Both the position numbers and the translations under genes were made by a program. The notes beneath the pieces are model-generated. The model saw only the letters and a list, made by a program, of their open reading frames with translations. It ran no database searches and was not told the DNA's origin. 64,000 bases of DNA from Gardnerella leopoldii (GTDB lineage: Bacteria; Actinomycetota; Actinomycetes; Actinomycetales; Bifidobacteriaceae): the NCBI RefSeq assembly GCF_003293675.1, contig NZ_CP029984.1, positions 372,043-436,042 of the forward strand, given 5' to 3'. Below, piece by piece: positions 24,954 to 34,249 of this stretch. Each line of letters opens with the position of its first letter. Position 1 is the stretch's first letter.

Positions 24954-26303
24954 CTAAATAAACTGTGATATTACAATGCCGGCAGCCATAAGCGGAATAT
25001 TGAAAATAAGGAATGTTGGAACGCAAGTATCCCAAATATGACTGTGCTGACCGTCTGCGTTTAAGCCGGAAGTAGGTCCAAGTGTGGTATCGGAAGCAGG
25101 GGAGCCTGCGTCTCCAAGAGCTGCAGCAGAAGACATAAGAAGAATCGTTGCAGGAGTGCTGAAACCAATGCTCTGGCACAGTGGCACGAACAAAACCGCA
25201 AGAATAGGAACCGTGCCAAACGAAGTACCAATGCCCATAGTCACAAGCAAACCAATAAGCGTAATAACAAATGCAGCAACAAGTTTGTTTTGTCCCATAG
25301 AAGCTACACCAAAGTTTACAAGCTCCTCAACTCCGCCTGTCGCTTGGATCACGTTAGCATATCCGCCCGCAATGAGCATCACAAACGCAATAAGACCCAT
25401 GAGTTTTACGCCGCCAGTAAGCTGATTGTCAATGTCATTCCACTTTATTGCTCCAAAAATAATCATAGTTGCAAGACCTGCAATAGACGAAAGCGAAAGA
25501 TCCTTACTAATAACTTGCACTACTACAACAACAATAATTGCGAGAATAGTCACATAATGGCGTAAATTAAGAGGTCCGACAACGGCGTCGGCGGCACGAG
25601 TGTCAGTTTCTGTAGTTTTGTATTCGCGAGGTTTTCTGTAAAGCACAAACACTGCAAAAAGTAGTGATGCAAACATTGCAAGACCTAAATACCAGTTCAC
25701 AGCACTAACGTCTGCAACACTAACCTTCATGCCATTTTTAGAAAGATTCGTAGCAATAACAGTTTGGAAAATAAGACCAAAGCCAAACGGAATAGCAATA
25801 TACGGAACTTCAAGACCAAAAGCAGTGCAGCATGCTGCAGCTCGACGGTCAAGCTTCATCTTATTCATAACTCTCAAAATAGGCGGAATAAGAATAGGAA
25901 TATAAGCAATATGAACCGGCACAATATTTTGAGACATGCATGCAATAATAGTTAGTACCGCAAGTAGAGCGTACTTTTTCATGCCAATAATTGAGCTAAT
26001 TTTTTTAGAAATAATTTGAGCTAAGCCTGTTGCAGTAATTGCTTCCGCAAAAGTTCCAAGCAAAATGTAAGCGAGAGCGGTTTGTGCGTTGGTGGAGAAA
26101 CCGTCGCAAAGCAAAGCCATAATTGTGTGATTTCCGTCACCGAAAAGAGGAAGATGACCAGCAATGCCACCTGCAATGCAAGCTACTATCATTGATAGCA
26201 AAACATTAAGTTTTGCAAGACTAAGCGCGCATAGCACTACAACCGACACAATAACCGGATTAAATATAATATTTAAAATTTGCAAACCTAGCATGCCGTT
26301 CAC
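24954..26303 (-). CDS. Na+/H+ antiporter-family membrane protein (YuiF-like)
   Basis: This is a 449-residue polytopic protein with about eleven to twelve hydrophobic segments. Conserved-looking stretches are AYILLGTFAEAITATGLA, PVHIAYIPILIPPIL, VPYIAIPFGFGLIFQ and, near the C-terminus, SSAAALGDAGSPASDTTLGPT. The last resembles the acidic, Ser/Thr-rich substrate region of YuiF/NhaC-like antiporters. It may exchange sodium or organic ions for protons, but the family contains members of unproven substrate. The gene is transcribed alone, ending at the shared terminator. The ribosome site is weak but present upstream of the ATG (AAAGGGG). Confidence 0.8.
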   Translation of the reverse strand: MNGMLGLQILNIIFNPVIVSVVVLCALSLAKLNVLLSMIVACIAGGIAGHLPLFGDGNHTIMALLCDGFSTNAQTALAYILLGTFAEAITATGLAQIISKKISSIIGMKKYALLAVLTIIACMSQNIVPVHIAYIPILIPPILRVMNKMKLDRRAAACCTAFGLEVPYIAIPFGFGLIFQTVIATNLSKNGMKVSVADVSAVNWYLGLAMFASLLFAVFVLYRKPREYKTTETDTRAADAVVGPLNLRHYVTILAIIVVVVVQVISKDLSLSSIAGLATMIIFGAIKWNDIDNQLTGGVKLMGLIAFVMLIAGGYANVIQATGGVEELVNFGVASMGQNKLVAAFVITLIGLLVTMGIGTSFGTVPILAVLFVPLCQSIGFSTPATILLMSSAAALGDAGSPASDTTLGPTSGLNADGQHSHIWDTCVPTFLIFNIPLMAAGIVISQFI

Positions 26304-26616
26304 CCCTTTAAATGCTTGAATTTTAATATATTGTTTGAAGCAATACGTTTTATTTCGTATTGCTTACGCTTGTATTTTTGCATATGTATTCTCACATATG
26401 TATTTCTTACATTTAGTAATTAAGGACAATATAGCATGGAAGTGTTTACAACATGTTTCTTAATTAAAGATGAAATATAAACAATTCAACAGAAAGATTG
26501 AAGTAGCTTAACAATTGTTTACCCAAAAGAGTACCCTAAGGTATCAGTGGTGAAGAATTAAGAATAATCACCAAATGTCCGGTTTTGCACCGTTTTATGC
26601 AGCATTGCAACGTGAG

Positions 26617-26640
26617 TTTATCGCTAAAAATAGCGATAAA
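26617..26640. promoter_or_regulatory. Perfect inverted repeat, possible operator or hairpin
   Basis: TTTATCGCTA and TAGCGATAAA are separated by AAAA. There is no T-run after it, so an operator or a leader hairpin for the downstream ABC/Pip genes is more likely than a terminator. Confidence 0.45.
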
Positions 26641-26757
26641 GCAATGTGAAAAGTAAAAATTGTTTTGCTAATTGCGAAAATCTAAAAATAAACAACAAAC
26701 ACAAACAACAAAATTAAAAATTGAAAATTGAAAATTGGTTATTTAGAGTAAGGAGGA

Positions 26758-26784
26758 ATGCCTGGCGCTCTAAGCGAAATTTAG
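26758..26784 (+). CDS. Possible eight-codon leader ORF before the ABC/Pip genes
   Basis: ATG at 26758 follows a consensus AAGGAGGA ribosome site and encodes MPGALSEI before TAG. The downstream ABC gene start (26828) has no ribosome site of its own, and no other in-frame start exists between a stop at 26807 and that ATG. The strong site may therefore serve translation entry or regulation. It could also be fortuitous. Confidence 0.35.
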   Translation: MPGALSEI

Positions 26785-26827
26785 ATACTGCGTTGTGTCT
26801 AAGCAATAAGCGTCAAACATACAAATT

Positions 26828-27595
26828 ATGCAAGAGGAACAAACGTTTTTAGAAGCTAAAGAATTAGGGTTAAAAAGATTTAGAAGATCGCCATTTTGGG
26901 ATGTGTCGCTAAAAGTTGCACCTCATCAAATCGTTGCAATTTCAGGCGAACATGGTTCTGGAAAATCAGCTTTGCTGCTTGCATTATCTGGTTATATGAA
27001 ATTCACTAATGGAATTCTTACTATTGCGGACGTAACTCTTCCTAATGATTTCCAAGAATCTCGACAATACGTTGGTTTGGGATTATTTAGCGGAATTAAC
27101 GAATTTTATAAAACGCAAACAATAGAAGAAGTTCTTATGAGCGAGTTGAAACTAGCAGCGCGCTCGCCTCTATTTTTGAAGCAATACAAAAATGATGTTA
27201 AAAACCGTGAAGCTTTACAGCAGTACGCTTACAACGTGTTAGCTCAATGGAAAGTATTTTCTCCTCACGAAACAGCAATAGGAGAGTTGACTCCGTGCGA
27301 GCGCATGCGTTTGGCAATTGCGCTTGCTTTGTTAAAAAAGCCGTGGCTGCTATTTGTTGATGGAATTGAAACGGAGCTTACTAGCGAGCAAAGCGAATGC
27401 CTATTTTCCGATATTCGCGCGTATGTTAGTAAAAATTACTGCTCTTGCCTTGTTGGAGTTTTGCAAAGTGAGTTAGAAAAGCAAGCTGATCAAGTCTTAA
27501 GACTAAGCCCAAATCATGGGGAATCAGAAAATTCTCATATTGATTCACAGCTTGGTACAAGTGAAGCAAATGGTGGTGAAAACAATGCGCGTTAA
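26828..27595 (+). CDS. Degenerate ABC ATPase paired with a YhgE/Pip protein
   Basis: This is a 255-residue ABC-type ATPase. Walker A is intact (GEHGSGKSA, residues 40-48). The signature LSGGQ is replaced by ELTPCER (about 153-159), and Walker B reads LLFVDGIE, with Gly179 where the catalytic Glu normally follows the Asp. ATP may be bound, but hydrolysis is doubtful. Its last eleven bases overlap the Pip gene, so the two proteins probably act together. The C-terminal 25 residues are a polar, Asn/Glu/Ser-rich tail. The ATG lacks a ribosome site. Degenerate ATPases beside YhgE/Pip genes could be regulators of the membrane partner, which is an inference. Confidence 0.8.
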   Translation: MQEEQTFLEAKELGLKRFRRSPFWDVSLKVAPHQIVAISGEHGSGKSALLLALSGYMKFTNGILTIADVTLPNDFQESRQYVGLGLFSGINEFYKTQTIEEVLMSELKLAARSPLFLKQYKNDVKNREALQQYAYNVLAQWKVFSPHETAIGELTPCERMRLAIALALLKKPWLLFVDGIETELTSEQSECLFSDIRAYVSKNYCSCLVGVLQSELEKQADQVLRLSPNHGESENSHIDSQLGTSEANGGENNAR

Positions 27596-29663
27596 TACTC
27601 TTGCTCTTGCATTTCGAGAGCTTAACAATACGTTGAAAGGAAAAGCTCGAAAGCTTGTTATTGGAACCGTAGCTTTGATTCCACTTTTATACGGATCGCT
27701 TTATTTGTGGGCATTTACTAATCCTTATAAGACTTTGAATACTGTGCCTGTAGCTGTTGTTGTTGAAGACAATGGTGCTGTGATTAACGGCAAAATGCGT
27801 AACATTGGAAACGAAATCAAAACTCGCTTAAAGAATCAAAAAGATGGTAGTGAGGGATTCCAATGGAATTTTGTAAATAGTTCTGAAGCGAATAAGGGTC
27901 TTAAAAATGGCAACTATTTTATGGTAGCAACCATTCCAGCTTCCTTCAGTAAGTGCATTGCTTCTGCGCAATATGAAACTCCTACTAAAGCAAAACTTCA
28001 CGTAAAGTACGATCAGGCAAGTAATATGCTGGCATCTCAGATTGGCAAAACTGCTTTCCATACTATGCGTAGCGAAATCAGCGAGGCGATTGCTCAAGAG
28101 TATTGGGAGAACATGTTTGCGAAAGTTAATTCTGCTTCTGATTCTCTTGGTGATGCAGTAAATGGTGCTGGTGCTTTGCATGAAGGCTCAAAATCTTTGC
28201 AAAATGGAGTAAATAAGCTTGCGGATGGATCTAATCAACTTTCACAATCTTTGCGAAAACTTCAAGGCGGATTAAGTGAGCTTCAAAAAGGAGCGAATAC
28301 TCTTTCTAAAGCAAATACTCGAAGTAAAGCAGGGGCGCAATATCTTGCTCAAAAAACGCAAGATTTAGCAAACGGAGCTCAACAATTAAGCAAAGGAACT
28401 CAAAAACTATCGGCAGCAACAAGCGAATTTTACGATGGTGCGCAAAAGCTTGCAGCTTCAAGCAGCGAATTAGAAGAACGTGTTAAGGCTGGAAATGTTG
28501 AAACAAAAGCACAAATTATGGGTCTTCTTATGAAAGCGCAAGATCCTAGGGTCACTAAGGAAGACGTGCTCGCTAGCTTGCAAGGTTTAGCTGGAGGATT
28601 AAGTGAGAATTCTGATCTTCTAGAAACAAATCTTTCTGCTTTAAGCGCTGGAGCAGACAAGCTTTCTGCTGGAAGTTTGCAAATAAAGGGCGGAGCTGAC
28701 GCAATATCTCAAGGTGTTGAAGCTGTTAATACTGGCTCAAATAAGCTTGCTGCTGGAGCGAATAGTCTTGCTGAAGGTTTGGCTCAAGTAAGTAACGGTA
28801 GCGAGAAACTAAATAATGGTGTGAATGCAGCTGCACAAGGTTCAGCGAAAATAGTGAACGGTTCTGATCAGCTTAATTCCGGAGCTAAGAAGCTATCGGA
28901 TAATACTCCAAAGCTGGTTGAAGGCGCAAAAAAGTTGCATGACGGGCTTAAGAATTCTCAAAAGTCTGGAAAAATCAACAATATCGTGCAAAAAAGTAAG
29001 ATGATGAGCGCGCCGGTTTCCTTGGAAGAACACGAGTATTCTCACGTTGAAAATTACGGAACAGGTTTCGCTCCTTACTTTATTTCCATCGGACTTTGGG
29101 TCGGTGCTCTTATGGCAACCTTTGTTTTGAGAGTTATGGATAGGCGAGCGATACTAAATGGCATGAATCCGCTTAAGAGTGCGCTTATTAGCTTAACGCC
29201 GTTTGTGATTATGGGCGTTGTACAAGCTGTAATTCTTATGGGCGTAGTGCACGTTGTGTTAAAGTTGCAAATTGACAACGTTCTTGCGTTCTATGGTCTT
29301 GGAATTATTGCATCCATAATGTTTATGGCAATAATGCAAATGATTATGGTGATTTTCCACATACCAGGGCGAATAGTTGCAATTGTGCTGCTTATGTTGC
29401 AAATCACAAGCTCTGCAGGAACATTCCCAGTTCAAATGACGCCGGCATTCTTTAGAGCTGTTCACCCATACTTGCCAATGACGTACTCGATTATGGGGTT
29501 GCGTCAAGCAATGGCTGGAAAGAACAGTGGCGAAATAGTTTTCGGCATTGAAATGCTTGTGCTTTTCGGCGTGATTGCGATTGCTATAACAAGCATCGTT
29601 GCGCGCATGAAGCGTACTGTAACGATGTTTGATTTGCATCCTGTGATAACGCTTGAGGCGTAA
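27585..29663 (+). CDS. YhgE/Pip-family membrane protein
   Basis: The start is placed at ATG 27585 (MRVNTLALAFRELNNTL), inside the end of the ATPase gene. The longer frame from 27516 only reads the ATPase gene out of frame. The 692-residue protein has a first membrane helix near residues 22-45 and an extracytoplasmic part with many GAxxLxxG repeats (LHEGSKSLQNGVNKLADGSNQL and similar, about 190-460). Five to six C-terminal helices of ABC-2 type follow (about 490-680). YhgE/Pip proteins include phage-infection receptors and relatives of the type VII secretion subunit EsaA/YueB. The function here is unknown; export or phage adsorption are possibilities. Confidence 0.87.
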   Translation: MRVNTLALAFRELNNTLKGKARKLVIGTVALIPLLYGSLYLWAFTNPYKTLNTVPVAVVVEDNGAVINGKMRNIGNEIKTRLKNQKDGSEGFQWNFVNSSEANKGLKNGNYFMVATIPASFSKCIASAQYETPTKAKLHVKYDQASNMLASQIGKTAFHTMRSEISEAIAQEYWENMFAKVNSASDSLGDAVNGAGALHEGSKSLQNGVNKLADGSNQLSQSLRKLQGGLSELQKGANTLSKANTRSKAGAQYLAQKTQDLANGAQQLSKGTQKLSAATSEFYDGAQKLAASSSELEERVKAGNVETKAQIMGLLMKAQDPRVTKEDVLASLQGLAGGLSENSDLLETNLSALSAGADKLSAGSLQIKGGADAISQGVEAVNTGSNKLAAGANSLAEGLAQVSNGSEKLNNGVNAAAQGSAKIVNGSDQLNSGAKKLSDNTPKLVEGAKKLHDGLKNSQKSGKINNIVQKSKMMSAPVSLEEHEYSHVENYGTGFAPYFISIGLWVGALMATFVLRVMDRRAILNGMNPLKSALISLTPFVIMGVVQAVILMGVVHVVLKLQIDNVLAFYGLGIIASIMFMAIMQMIMVIFHIPGRIVAIVLLMLQITSSAGTFPVQMTPAFFRAVHPYLPMTYSIMGLRQAMAGKNSGEIVFGIEMLVLFGVIAIAITSIVARMKRTVTMFDLHPVITLEA

Positions 29664-29684
29664 GCGTCGCTTATCTAATACTAA

Positions 29685-29721
29685 CCTGCGTAAGAGTGAA
29701 TAGCTTTTGCGCAGGCTTTTT
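29685..29721 (+). terminator. Intrinsic terminator after the ABC/Pip genes
   Basis: CCTGCG (29685-29690) pairs with CGCAGG (29710-29715), extended by TAA/TTT pairing, and is followed by CTTTTTA. Confidence 0.75.
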
Positions 29722-29826
29722 ATATTTAAGTAACCTAAATTTATGCAGTTTCCAAACATTACAACGTAGTATTAGAATATTTAACTTGCTTGCTTACAAT
29801 TAGTTAAAGTTTGAGAAGGGGTAGTT

Positions 29827-30999
29827 ATGCCTAATGGAATTGCGGTGAAGCTAAAAAAATTTATTGCATTAGCACTTTCGCTGTTTCTTTTTATGCCATT
29901 ATGTTCAGGATGCTCAAATCAAAATGGCGCAAATACAGAAGCTGTTAATAGTGCAAAAAAAGTTAATGTTATTAATGCAAAAGTAGCAGCTTTATATAAA
30001 AAAGTTTTAGCAAACGCTGATAAATATAACCTTAATGAAGCTGATTCAGAAATTGATACTAGCAAAAGTAAGTATTCTTACGCGTTAGTCAATATGAGCG
30101 ATAGGGATATTCCGGAGCTTATTCTTCGGAAAAATTATAAATATGTGTCACGTTCGAAGGTTTTTGCTGCAAATAAAGATTACAGTGACGTTGTTTCTTC
30201 AAATGATTTAATTTGCGATGGCGTTGGAGACATTGGCGGTTTTAGGGCTTCGTTATCGCAATACGCAGACAGCAATTCATTAAGCTATGTTGAGTGGTCT
30301 TCTGGAACAGGGGATACTGAGGCTTACAAGGTTACTATGAATATTGCTGATAGTAATCCTCTTAAAAAAGAAAAATACTGGTCTGGAATAATCACTGATC
30401 TTCCTAAACAGAATACAAAAAATATTAATTTTGTCAGTACAGATGACACTACGCTTCTCGATAATTTGGCAAAAACTGAAGATAATACTTATAAGAAAAC
30501 CGTAAGCAATAAAGGCGGCGACTCTAATTCAGAAGATAAGGATTCTAAGAAGTCTGGCGAGAATGCAAGTAAGAAAGCTGATTCTAAGAAATCCGCTAGT
30601 GGCGAATCTTTAGACAGCAAGATTAAAGCTGAAAAAGCAAGCGGAAGGCAAGTAGTTTCTGGAACTGTGCGAGTTTTGTCATACAACCAGGTTCTTGAAG
30701 CGCAAAATATTCAAGATCCTAATCCTGGATCAGATACTAATCAAACTTTCATGATTCTTATTTTGGATAATAAAACCAGCGTTACTTTGCATCACGGCGG
30801 CGATATGGGTAATCCGCCTCATCCTAGCGATGCAACCATGATGGCGATTGATGATGGCAGTCAGGCTAAACAAATCATGGAGAAGTACGTTAATAAGAAA
30901 GTGTATATAAGCTTTACAGTAAACGATGGAGTTTTCCCTTCGGATACTGGATTGCCTTTAGGCGAGCCTCGTTTGTTTAGTCTTAAAGTTATTGAATAG
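29827..30999 (+). CDS. Predicted lipoprotein of unknown function
   Basis: The 390-residue product has a lipoprotein signal (residues 1-29; LFMPLCSGC lipobox, Cys29). A first mixed domain (about 50-215) contains YALVNMSDRDIPELILRKNY. A Lys/Ser/Asp-rich flexible linker follows (about 220-275), and the C-terminal domain (about 275-390) reads SGTVRVLSYNQVLEAQ and DNKTSVTLHHGG, probably a small beta-barrel. The AGAAGGGG site lies just before the ATG. The family is not recognised. It is bounded by terminators on both sides and so is its own transcription unit, exposed on the outer membrane face. Confidence 0.82.
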   Translation: MPNGIAVKLKKFIALALSLFLFMPLCSGCSNQNGANTEAVNSAKKVNVINAKVAALYKKVLANADKYNLNEADSEIDTSKSKYSYALVNMSDRDIPELILRKNYKYVSRSKVFAANKDYSDVVSSNDLICDGVGDIGGFRASLSQYADSNSLSYVEWSSGTGDTEAYKVTMNIADSNPLKKEKYWSGIITDLPKQNTKNINFVSTDDTTLLDNLAKTEDNTYKKTVSNKGGDSNSEDKDSKKSGENASKKADSKKSASGESLDSKIKAEKASGRQVVSGTVRVLSYNQVLEAQNIQDPNPGSDTNQTFMILILDNKTSVTLHHGGDMGNPPHPSDATMMAIDDGSQAKQIMEKYVNKKVYISFTVNDGVFPSDTGLPLGEPRLFSLKVIE

Positions 31000-31057
31000 C
31001 TATTGGATAGTTATTGTTCAATTATGAATAGTTGCAATAGTTGCTACAAATAAAATA

Positions 31058-31088
31058 AAGACCCCACATTTATTTGTGGGGTCTTTTG
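31058..31088 (+). terminator. Intrinsic terminator after the lipoprotein gene
   Basis: AAGACCCCACA (31058-31068) pairs with TGTGGGGTCTT (31075-31085), followed by TT. It also lies downstream of the convergent alcohol dehydrogenase gene. Confidence 0.88.
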
Positions 31089-31177
31089 TTATTTTGCTTT
31101 TGTTTTATTCTGAAAAACTAGTAAAACATAATTAAAGTCAACAAATTCCAGAAAGTAAGTTTGCTAAAAATCTGATT

Positions 31178-32308
31178 TTAGAAAGTAGACGCGTAGACTT
31201 CGGCAATTGCAGCTTCGTCCATATGCATATAGGAGTTCTTCAAAAGTCGCTGCTGTTCTTTAACAACGCTTGAAGCCCAGCTTTGAATCATATCCTCGCT
31301 CATGCCATACTCGTGAAGCCTATGCTTAGGAAGAATCGTGTTAAGCACTTCGTCAAGCTTGTCTAGTACGTCTGCCTTCTTGCATTCTAGAATATTTGCC
31401 ATGAAGTCGAAAAGCTTAGAAAGCTCAGTGTTTTCTGCGTTATTCTCGTTAGCGTCGTGCTTAGCATAGTATCGCAAAACGCTTGTAAGAAGCGCAGCAT
31501 TCGTCTCGCCGTGAGCCACGTGGAAAGTGCCGCCAAGCGGATAAGCCATAGCGTGCACGCAACCGCAGCCAGCGTTACCAAACGCAATGCCAGCGTAAAG
31601 ACTTGCTGAAACCAAATCGCTTACAACTTGGCTTTTTGCGCTGCTGCCTTCCTTTACAACTCGCATATAACTTTGCAAAATAAGTCCGCAAGCCTTGTAA
31701 CTAAACATTTTTGTAAGCTCTGTTGCAATAGGAGAAAGTGCGGACTCAATCGAATGTGTAAGAGCGTCAATAGAGCTGGTTGCAAAAACGTAATCCGGTA
31801 GGCTCTTTAACAATTCCGGAATAAGAACCGCGTCCGTAGCGTAGCAAGCATCGTTTGCCAAACCTTTCTTGGTATTGCGCTTAGTAAGCGAGAACACGGC
31901 AACGTTCGTAACTTCAGAACCGGTTCCGCAAGTAGTTGGCACAAGAATAAGATCAGCGCCTTTTTGTGCAGGAATCTTGCCGTCGACCAAGTCTTCAAGC
32001 GGGCTAGTTTGTTTCAACGCACAAACCTTCGAAATATCCAAAACAGTGCCGCCACCAATGCCAATCACGCGCTTTGGAGTTGTGTGAATGTCGCTAACGA
32101 TTGCATCAACCATTGCATCGCTCGGCTCACCCTTGCCGTATTTCTCTTGGAAAATAACGTCGCAATCAAGATTCAAATCACCAAAATAAGGCTCCCAAAT
32201 GTATTGGTTTGTAATAACCAAATCACCCTTGCCGAGCTTGAATTCTTGCGCAAAGTCGCGTGCCTGCTCGAACTTATGAATAGTTGGTTTAATAGAAAGC
32301 TGCTTCAT
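31178..32308 (-). CDS. Iron-containing alcohol dehydrogenase (4-hydroxybutyrate dehydrogenase-like)
   Basis: The start at ATG 32308 follows AAAGGAG, whereas a longer frame from 32335 reads through that site. The 376-residue enzyme belongs to the Fe-dependent alcohol dehydrogenase family. The NAD-binding motif IGIGGGTVLD is near residue 85 and PTTCGTGSEVT near 130. The metal ligands fit D and H in SSIDALTHSIES, HAMAYPLGG and FHVAHGETNA. The overall wording is closest to my memory of 4-hydroxybutyrate dehydrogenases, but the substrate is not proven. It lies behind nox with a terminator between, and both use NAD(H). Confidence 0.85.
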   Translation of the reverse strand: MKQLSIKPTIHKFEQARDFAQEFKLGKGDLVITNQYIWEPYFGDLNLDCDVIFQEKYGKGEPSDAMVDAIVSDIHTTPKRVIGIGGGTVLDISKVCALKQTSPLEDLVDGKIPAQKGADLILVPTTCGTGSEVTNVAVFSLTKRNTKKGLANDACYATDAVLIPELLKSLPDYVFATSSIDALTHSIESALSPIATELTKMFSYKACGLILQSYMRVVKEGSSAKSQVVSDLVSASLYAGIAFGNAGCGCVHAMAYPLGGTFHVAHGETNAALLTSVLRYYAKHDANENNAENTELSKLFDFMANILECKKADVLDKLDEVLNTILPKHRLHEYGMSEDMIQSWASSVVKEQQRLLKNSYMHMDEAAIAEVYASTF

Positions 32309-32383
32309 CCTAGACTCCTTTGTTTTAATCTGCATGTCTTACGCTAATATGCGCGTCGTGTGCGCGCTTTTGTGCGCGGATGA

Positions 32384-32429
32384 TTAAAAAACCAAGCAAC
32401 TGCTCCATTATAGAACAGATTGCTTGGTT
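32384..32429 (-). terminator. Intrinsic terminator after nox
   Basis: On the minus strand AACCAAGCAA (32429-32420 side) pairs with TTGCTTGGTT (32399-32390 side) and is followed by TTTTT. It separates nox from the alcohol dehydrogenase gene. Confidence 0.82.
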
Positions 32430-32500
32430 TAATAAATGCGATTTAAGCTAATAGCAGAAGCTAATCGCAGAGATTAATCATCAAAGATTACAGATATTAA

Positions 32501-33841
32501 TCATCCCTTCAACAAAGCAGTGTAAGCAGCCATCGTAATGTAGTTGTATGGCTGGTTGAAGTGAGGCATGAAGAAGATGTCGCACAAAGCAAGTTCCTTA
32601 ATCGTGACTTTCTTCTGAATAGCCAGCGAGAACAGGTGAATTGCGGCAGACATATCGTAGTTAGAAGCCAATTGGCAACCAACAATAACCTTCGTATCCT
32701 TCTTGTAAACGATGCGAATCTTCACCTCTGGATTCTCAACTTCCATAAACGCAGGCTTTTGAGTATCTTCGAAATCAACGTAATCAACATCCATGCCCTC
32801 TTTTTGAGCGGCAGTTAAGCTCAAGCCGGTGCAAACAAGCTTGTAGTCGTAGATCATCATTGCGCTAGAACCTTGCACGCCCTCGGTTTCTACAGGAGTT
32901 CCGCAAACGTTGTGACCTGCAATCAAGCCGCTTCGAACTGCGTTAGTAGCGAGCGCAATGTAGTTTACGCGGTCTCGAGCGTTGTCGTAGATTGTAGCGC
33001 AGTCGCCAATTGCGTACACGTCCGGATCGGAAGTTTGCTGCTTCTTGTCAACGAGGAAAGCGCCATTAGCATACTGCTTTAAGTGATCTTTGCCGAGCGC
33101 AACGTTTGGGTGGAAGCCAATAGCGCAAATCACCATGTCTGCATCGTAAGTGCCTTTGCTTGTTTTAACAGCCTTGACTTCAGTGTCTCCAACAATTTCT
33201 TCAACAGTTTGACCAAGTTCAAACTTAATGCCTTTATCTTCCATAATTTGCTTCAAATTATCGGAAAACTCTGGGTCAAAGTAGCCGTTAAGAATATGGT
33301 CTTCCATGTCAATAAGAGTTACGTTCTTGCCAAGGCGCTTAAAAGCTTCTGCGAGTTCCACGCCAATGTAGCCTCCGCCAAGAACCACGACGTTACGGAA
33401 ATCGCGCTCTTGAAGCTTAGCGATAACAGTTTGAGCGTTCTGGAAAAGCTTTACCATTTGCACGTTTTCCAAGTCAATGCCCTTAATGCGAGGCCTGTTT
33501 GGAAGGCTGCCGGTAGCAAGAACCAGCTTGTCGTAAGAATCGTGAATAACAGTGCCGTCTTTAAGTTCGACTGTTACTTCTTTCTTTGCGTAATCAATGT
33601 CGAGAACTTTACTTTCAAGATTTACCTTAGCGCCTTTTTTAACGAAATCTTCTGGCTTCTGATAGAACAGTCCGTCGCTGCTTTGAATTTGCTTGCCAAT
33701 CCACAAAGCCATGCCGCAACCAAGGAAGGAAATATTACTATTCTGATCGTAGATGGTAAGCTCGTTTCCTGGGTAGCTCAAAATGGTGTTAGCGCAGGCA
33801 GTGCCGGCGTGATTTGCGCCAATCTGAATGATCTTCGTCAT
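32501..33841 (-). CDS. nox: NADH oxidase / CoA-disulfide reductase family flavoprotein
   Basis: The 446-residue protein is a two-dinucleotide-binding flavoprotein. The N-terminal FAD motif is atypical (QIGANHAGTACA), the redox-active Cys is Cys42 in FLGCGMALW, the NADH motif is VVLGGGYIGVELAE (about 152-165), and the second FAD motif is VYAIGDCA (about 277-284), with a dimerisation domain at the C-terminus. This matches water-forming NADH oxidases (Nox), which remove oxygen while regenerating NAD+. CoA-disulfide reductases share the same Cys, so that activity cannot be excluded. In a fermentative organism it likely protects against oxygen. It is transcribed alone. Confidence 0.92.
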   Translation of the reverse strand: MTKIIQIGANHAGTACANTILSYPGNELTIYDQNSNISFLGCGMALWIGKQIQSSDGLFYQKPEDFVKKGAKVNLESKVLDIDYAKKEVTVELKDGTVIHDSYDKLVLATGSLPNRPRIKGIDLENVQMVKLFQNAQTVIAKLQERDFRNVVVLGGGYIGVELAEAFKRLGKNVTLIDMEDHILNGYFDPEFSDNLKQIMEDKGIKFELGQTVEEIVGDTEVKAVKTSKGTYDADMVICAIGFHPNVALGKDHLKQYANGAFLVDKKQQTSDPDVYAIGDCATIYDNARDRVNYIALATNAVRSGLIAGHNVCGTPVETEGVQGSSAMMIYDYKLVCTGLSLTAAQKEGMDVDYVDFEDTQKPAFMEVENPEVKIRIVYKKDTKVIVGCQLASNYDMSAAIHLFSLAIQKKVTIKELALCDIFFMPHFNQPYNYITMAAYTALLKG

Positions 33842-34249
33842 CGGTAATCTCTTTTCGTCGTTGAATCTAGTTTAATTTTATTTATTTCTGTTGAATTCTG
33901 CTGAAATTAATTTAATTTAGTTAATTTAATTTCGCTAAATTCTGTTGAAATTATTGTATGTGCTTCAACTGCTTTGTTTAATTCACGCTGCGGCGCGAAT
34001 GCACATCCAATGCATAATACTATTACACGAATGCGAGTCTTACCAATTTTGATTTTGTGCGTGTTGTGGGGGGAGTTGTGTGGTTATTTCACAATCTGAC
34101 TATCACTAATCTTTTCGCGAACATGAATTACATAGTAGAATCCTGAAGTTTGTATACAGTTTATATACAGTGACATTCACATATGTACAGTTTTTTGTGA
34201 TGCGTTTTAATGTTTTAATAAAGTGATATTCGTGTGAAGGGGTATTGTG
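33842..34249. other. Intergenic region between divergent nox and pcp
   Basis: This is about 400 bases of AT-rich DNA with TTTAATT-type repeats near nox and a G6 run at 34068-34073. It must hold the promoters of both genes, but no consensus pair was convincing. A Rex-like TTGTG/CACAA pair at 34076-34094 has the wrong spacing. Confidence 0.4.

Larger units (their letters stand above)
26304..26827. other. Long intergenic region between divergent transporter genes
   Basis: It holds the promoters of the two divergent genes. It also has a perfect 10-base inverted repeat at 26617-26640, several short AAAATTGA-type direct repeats around 26710-26737 and a small ORF with a strong ribosome site at 26758. 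No RNA family was recognised. Confidence 0.5.

Noticed and set aside
27516..27584. N-terminal extension of the YhgE/Pip protein
   Set aside because: It reads the ATPase gene tail out of frame. MRVNTLALAFRELNN at 27585 is the natural start before the first membrane helix.
34076..34094. Possible Rex (NADH-sensing) operator upstream of nox
   Set aside because: TTGTG and CACAA are present, but the gap is one base longer than the Rex consensus and the flanking A/T do not fit. A near match by chance is plausible in this AT-rich region.
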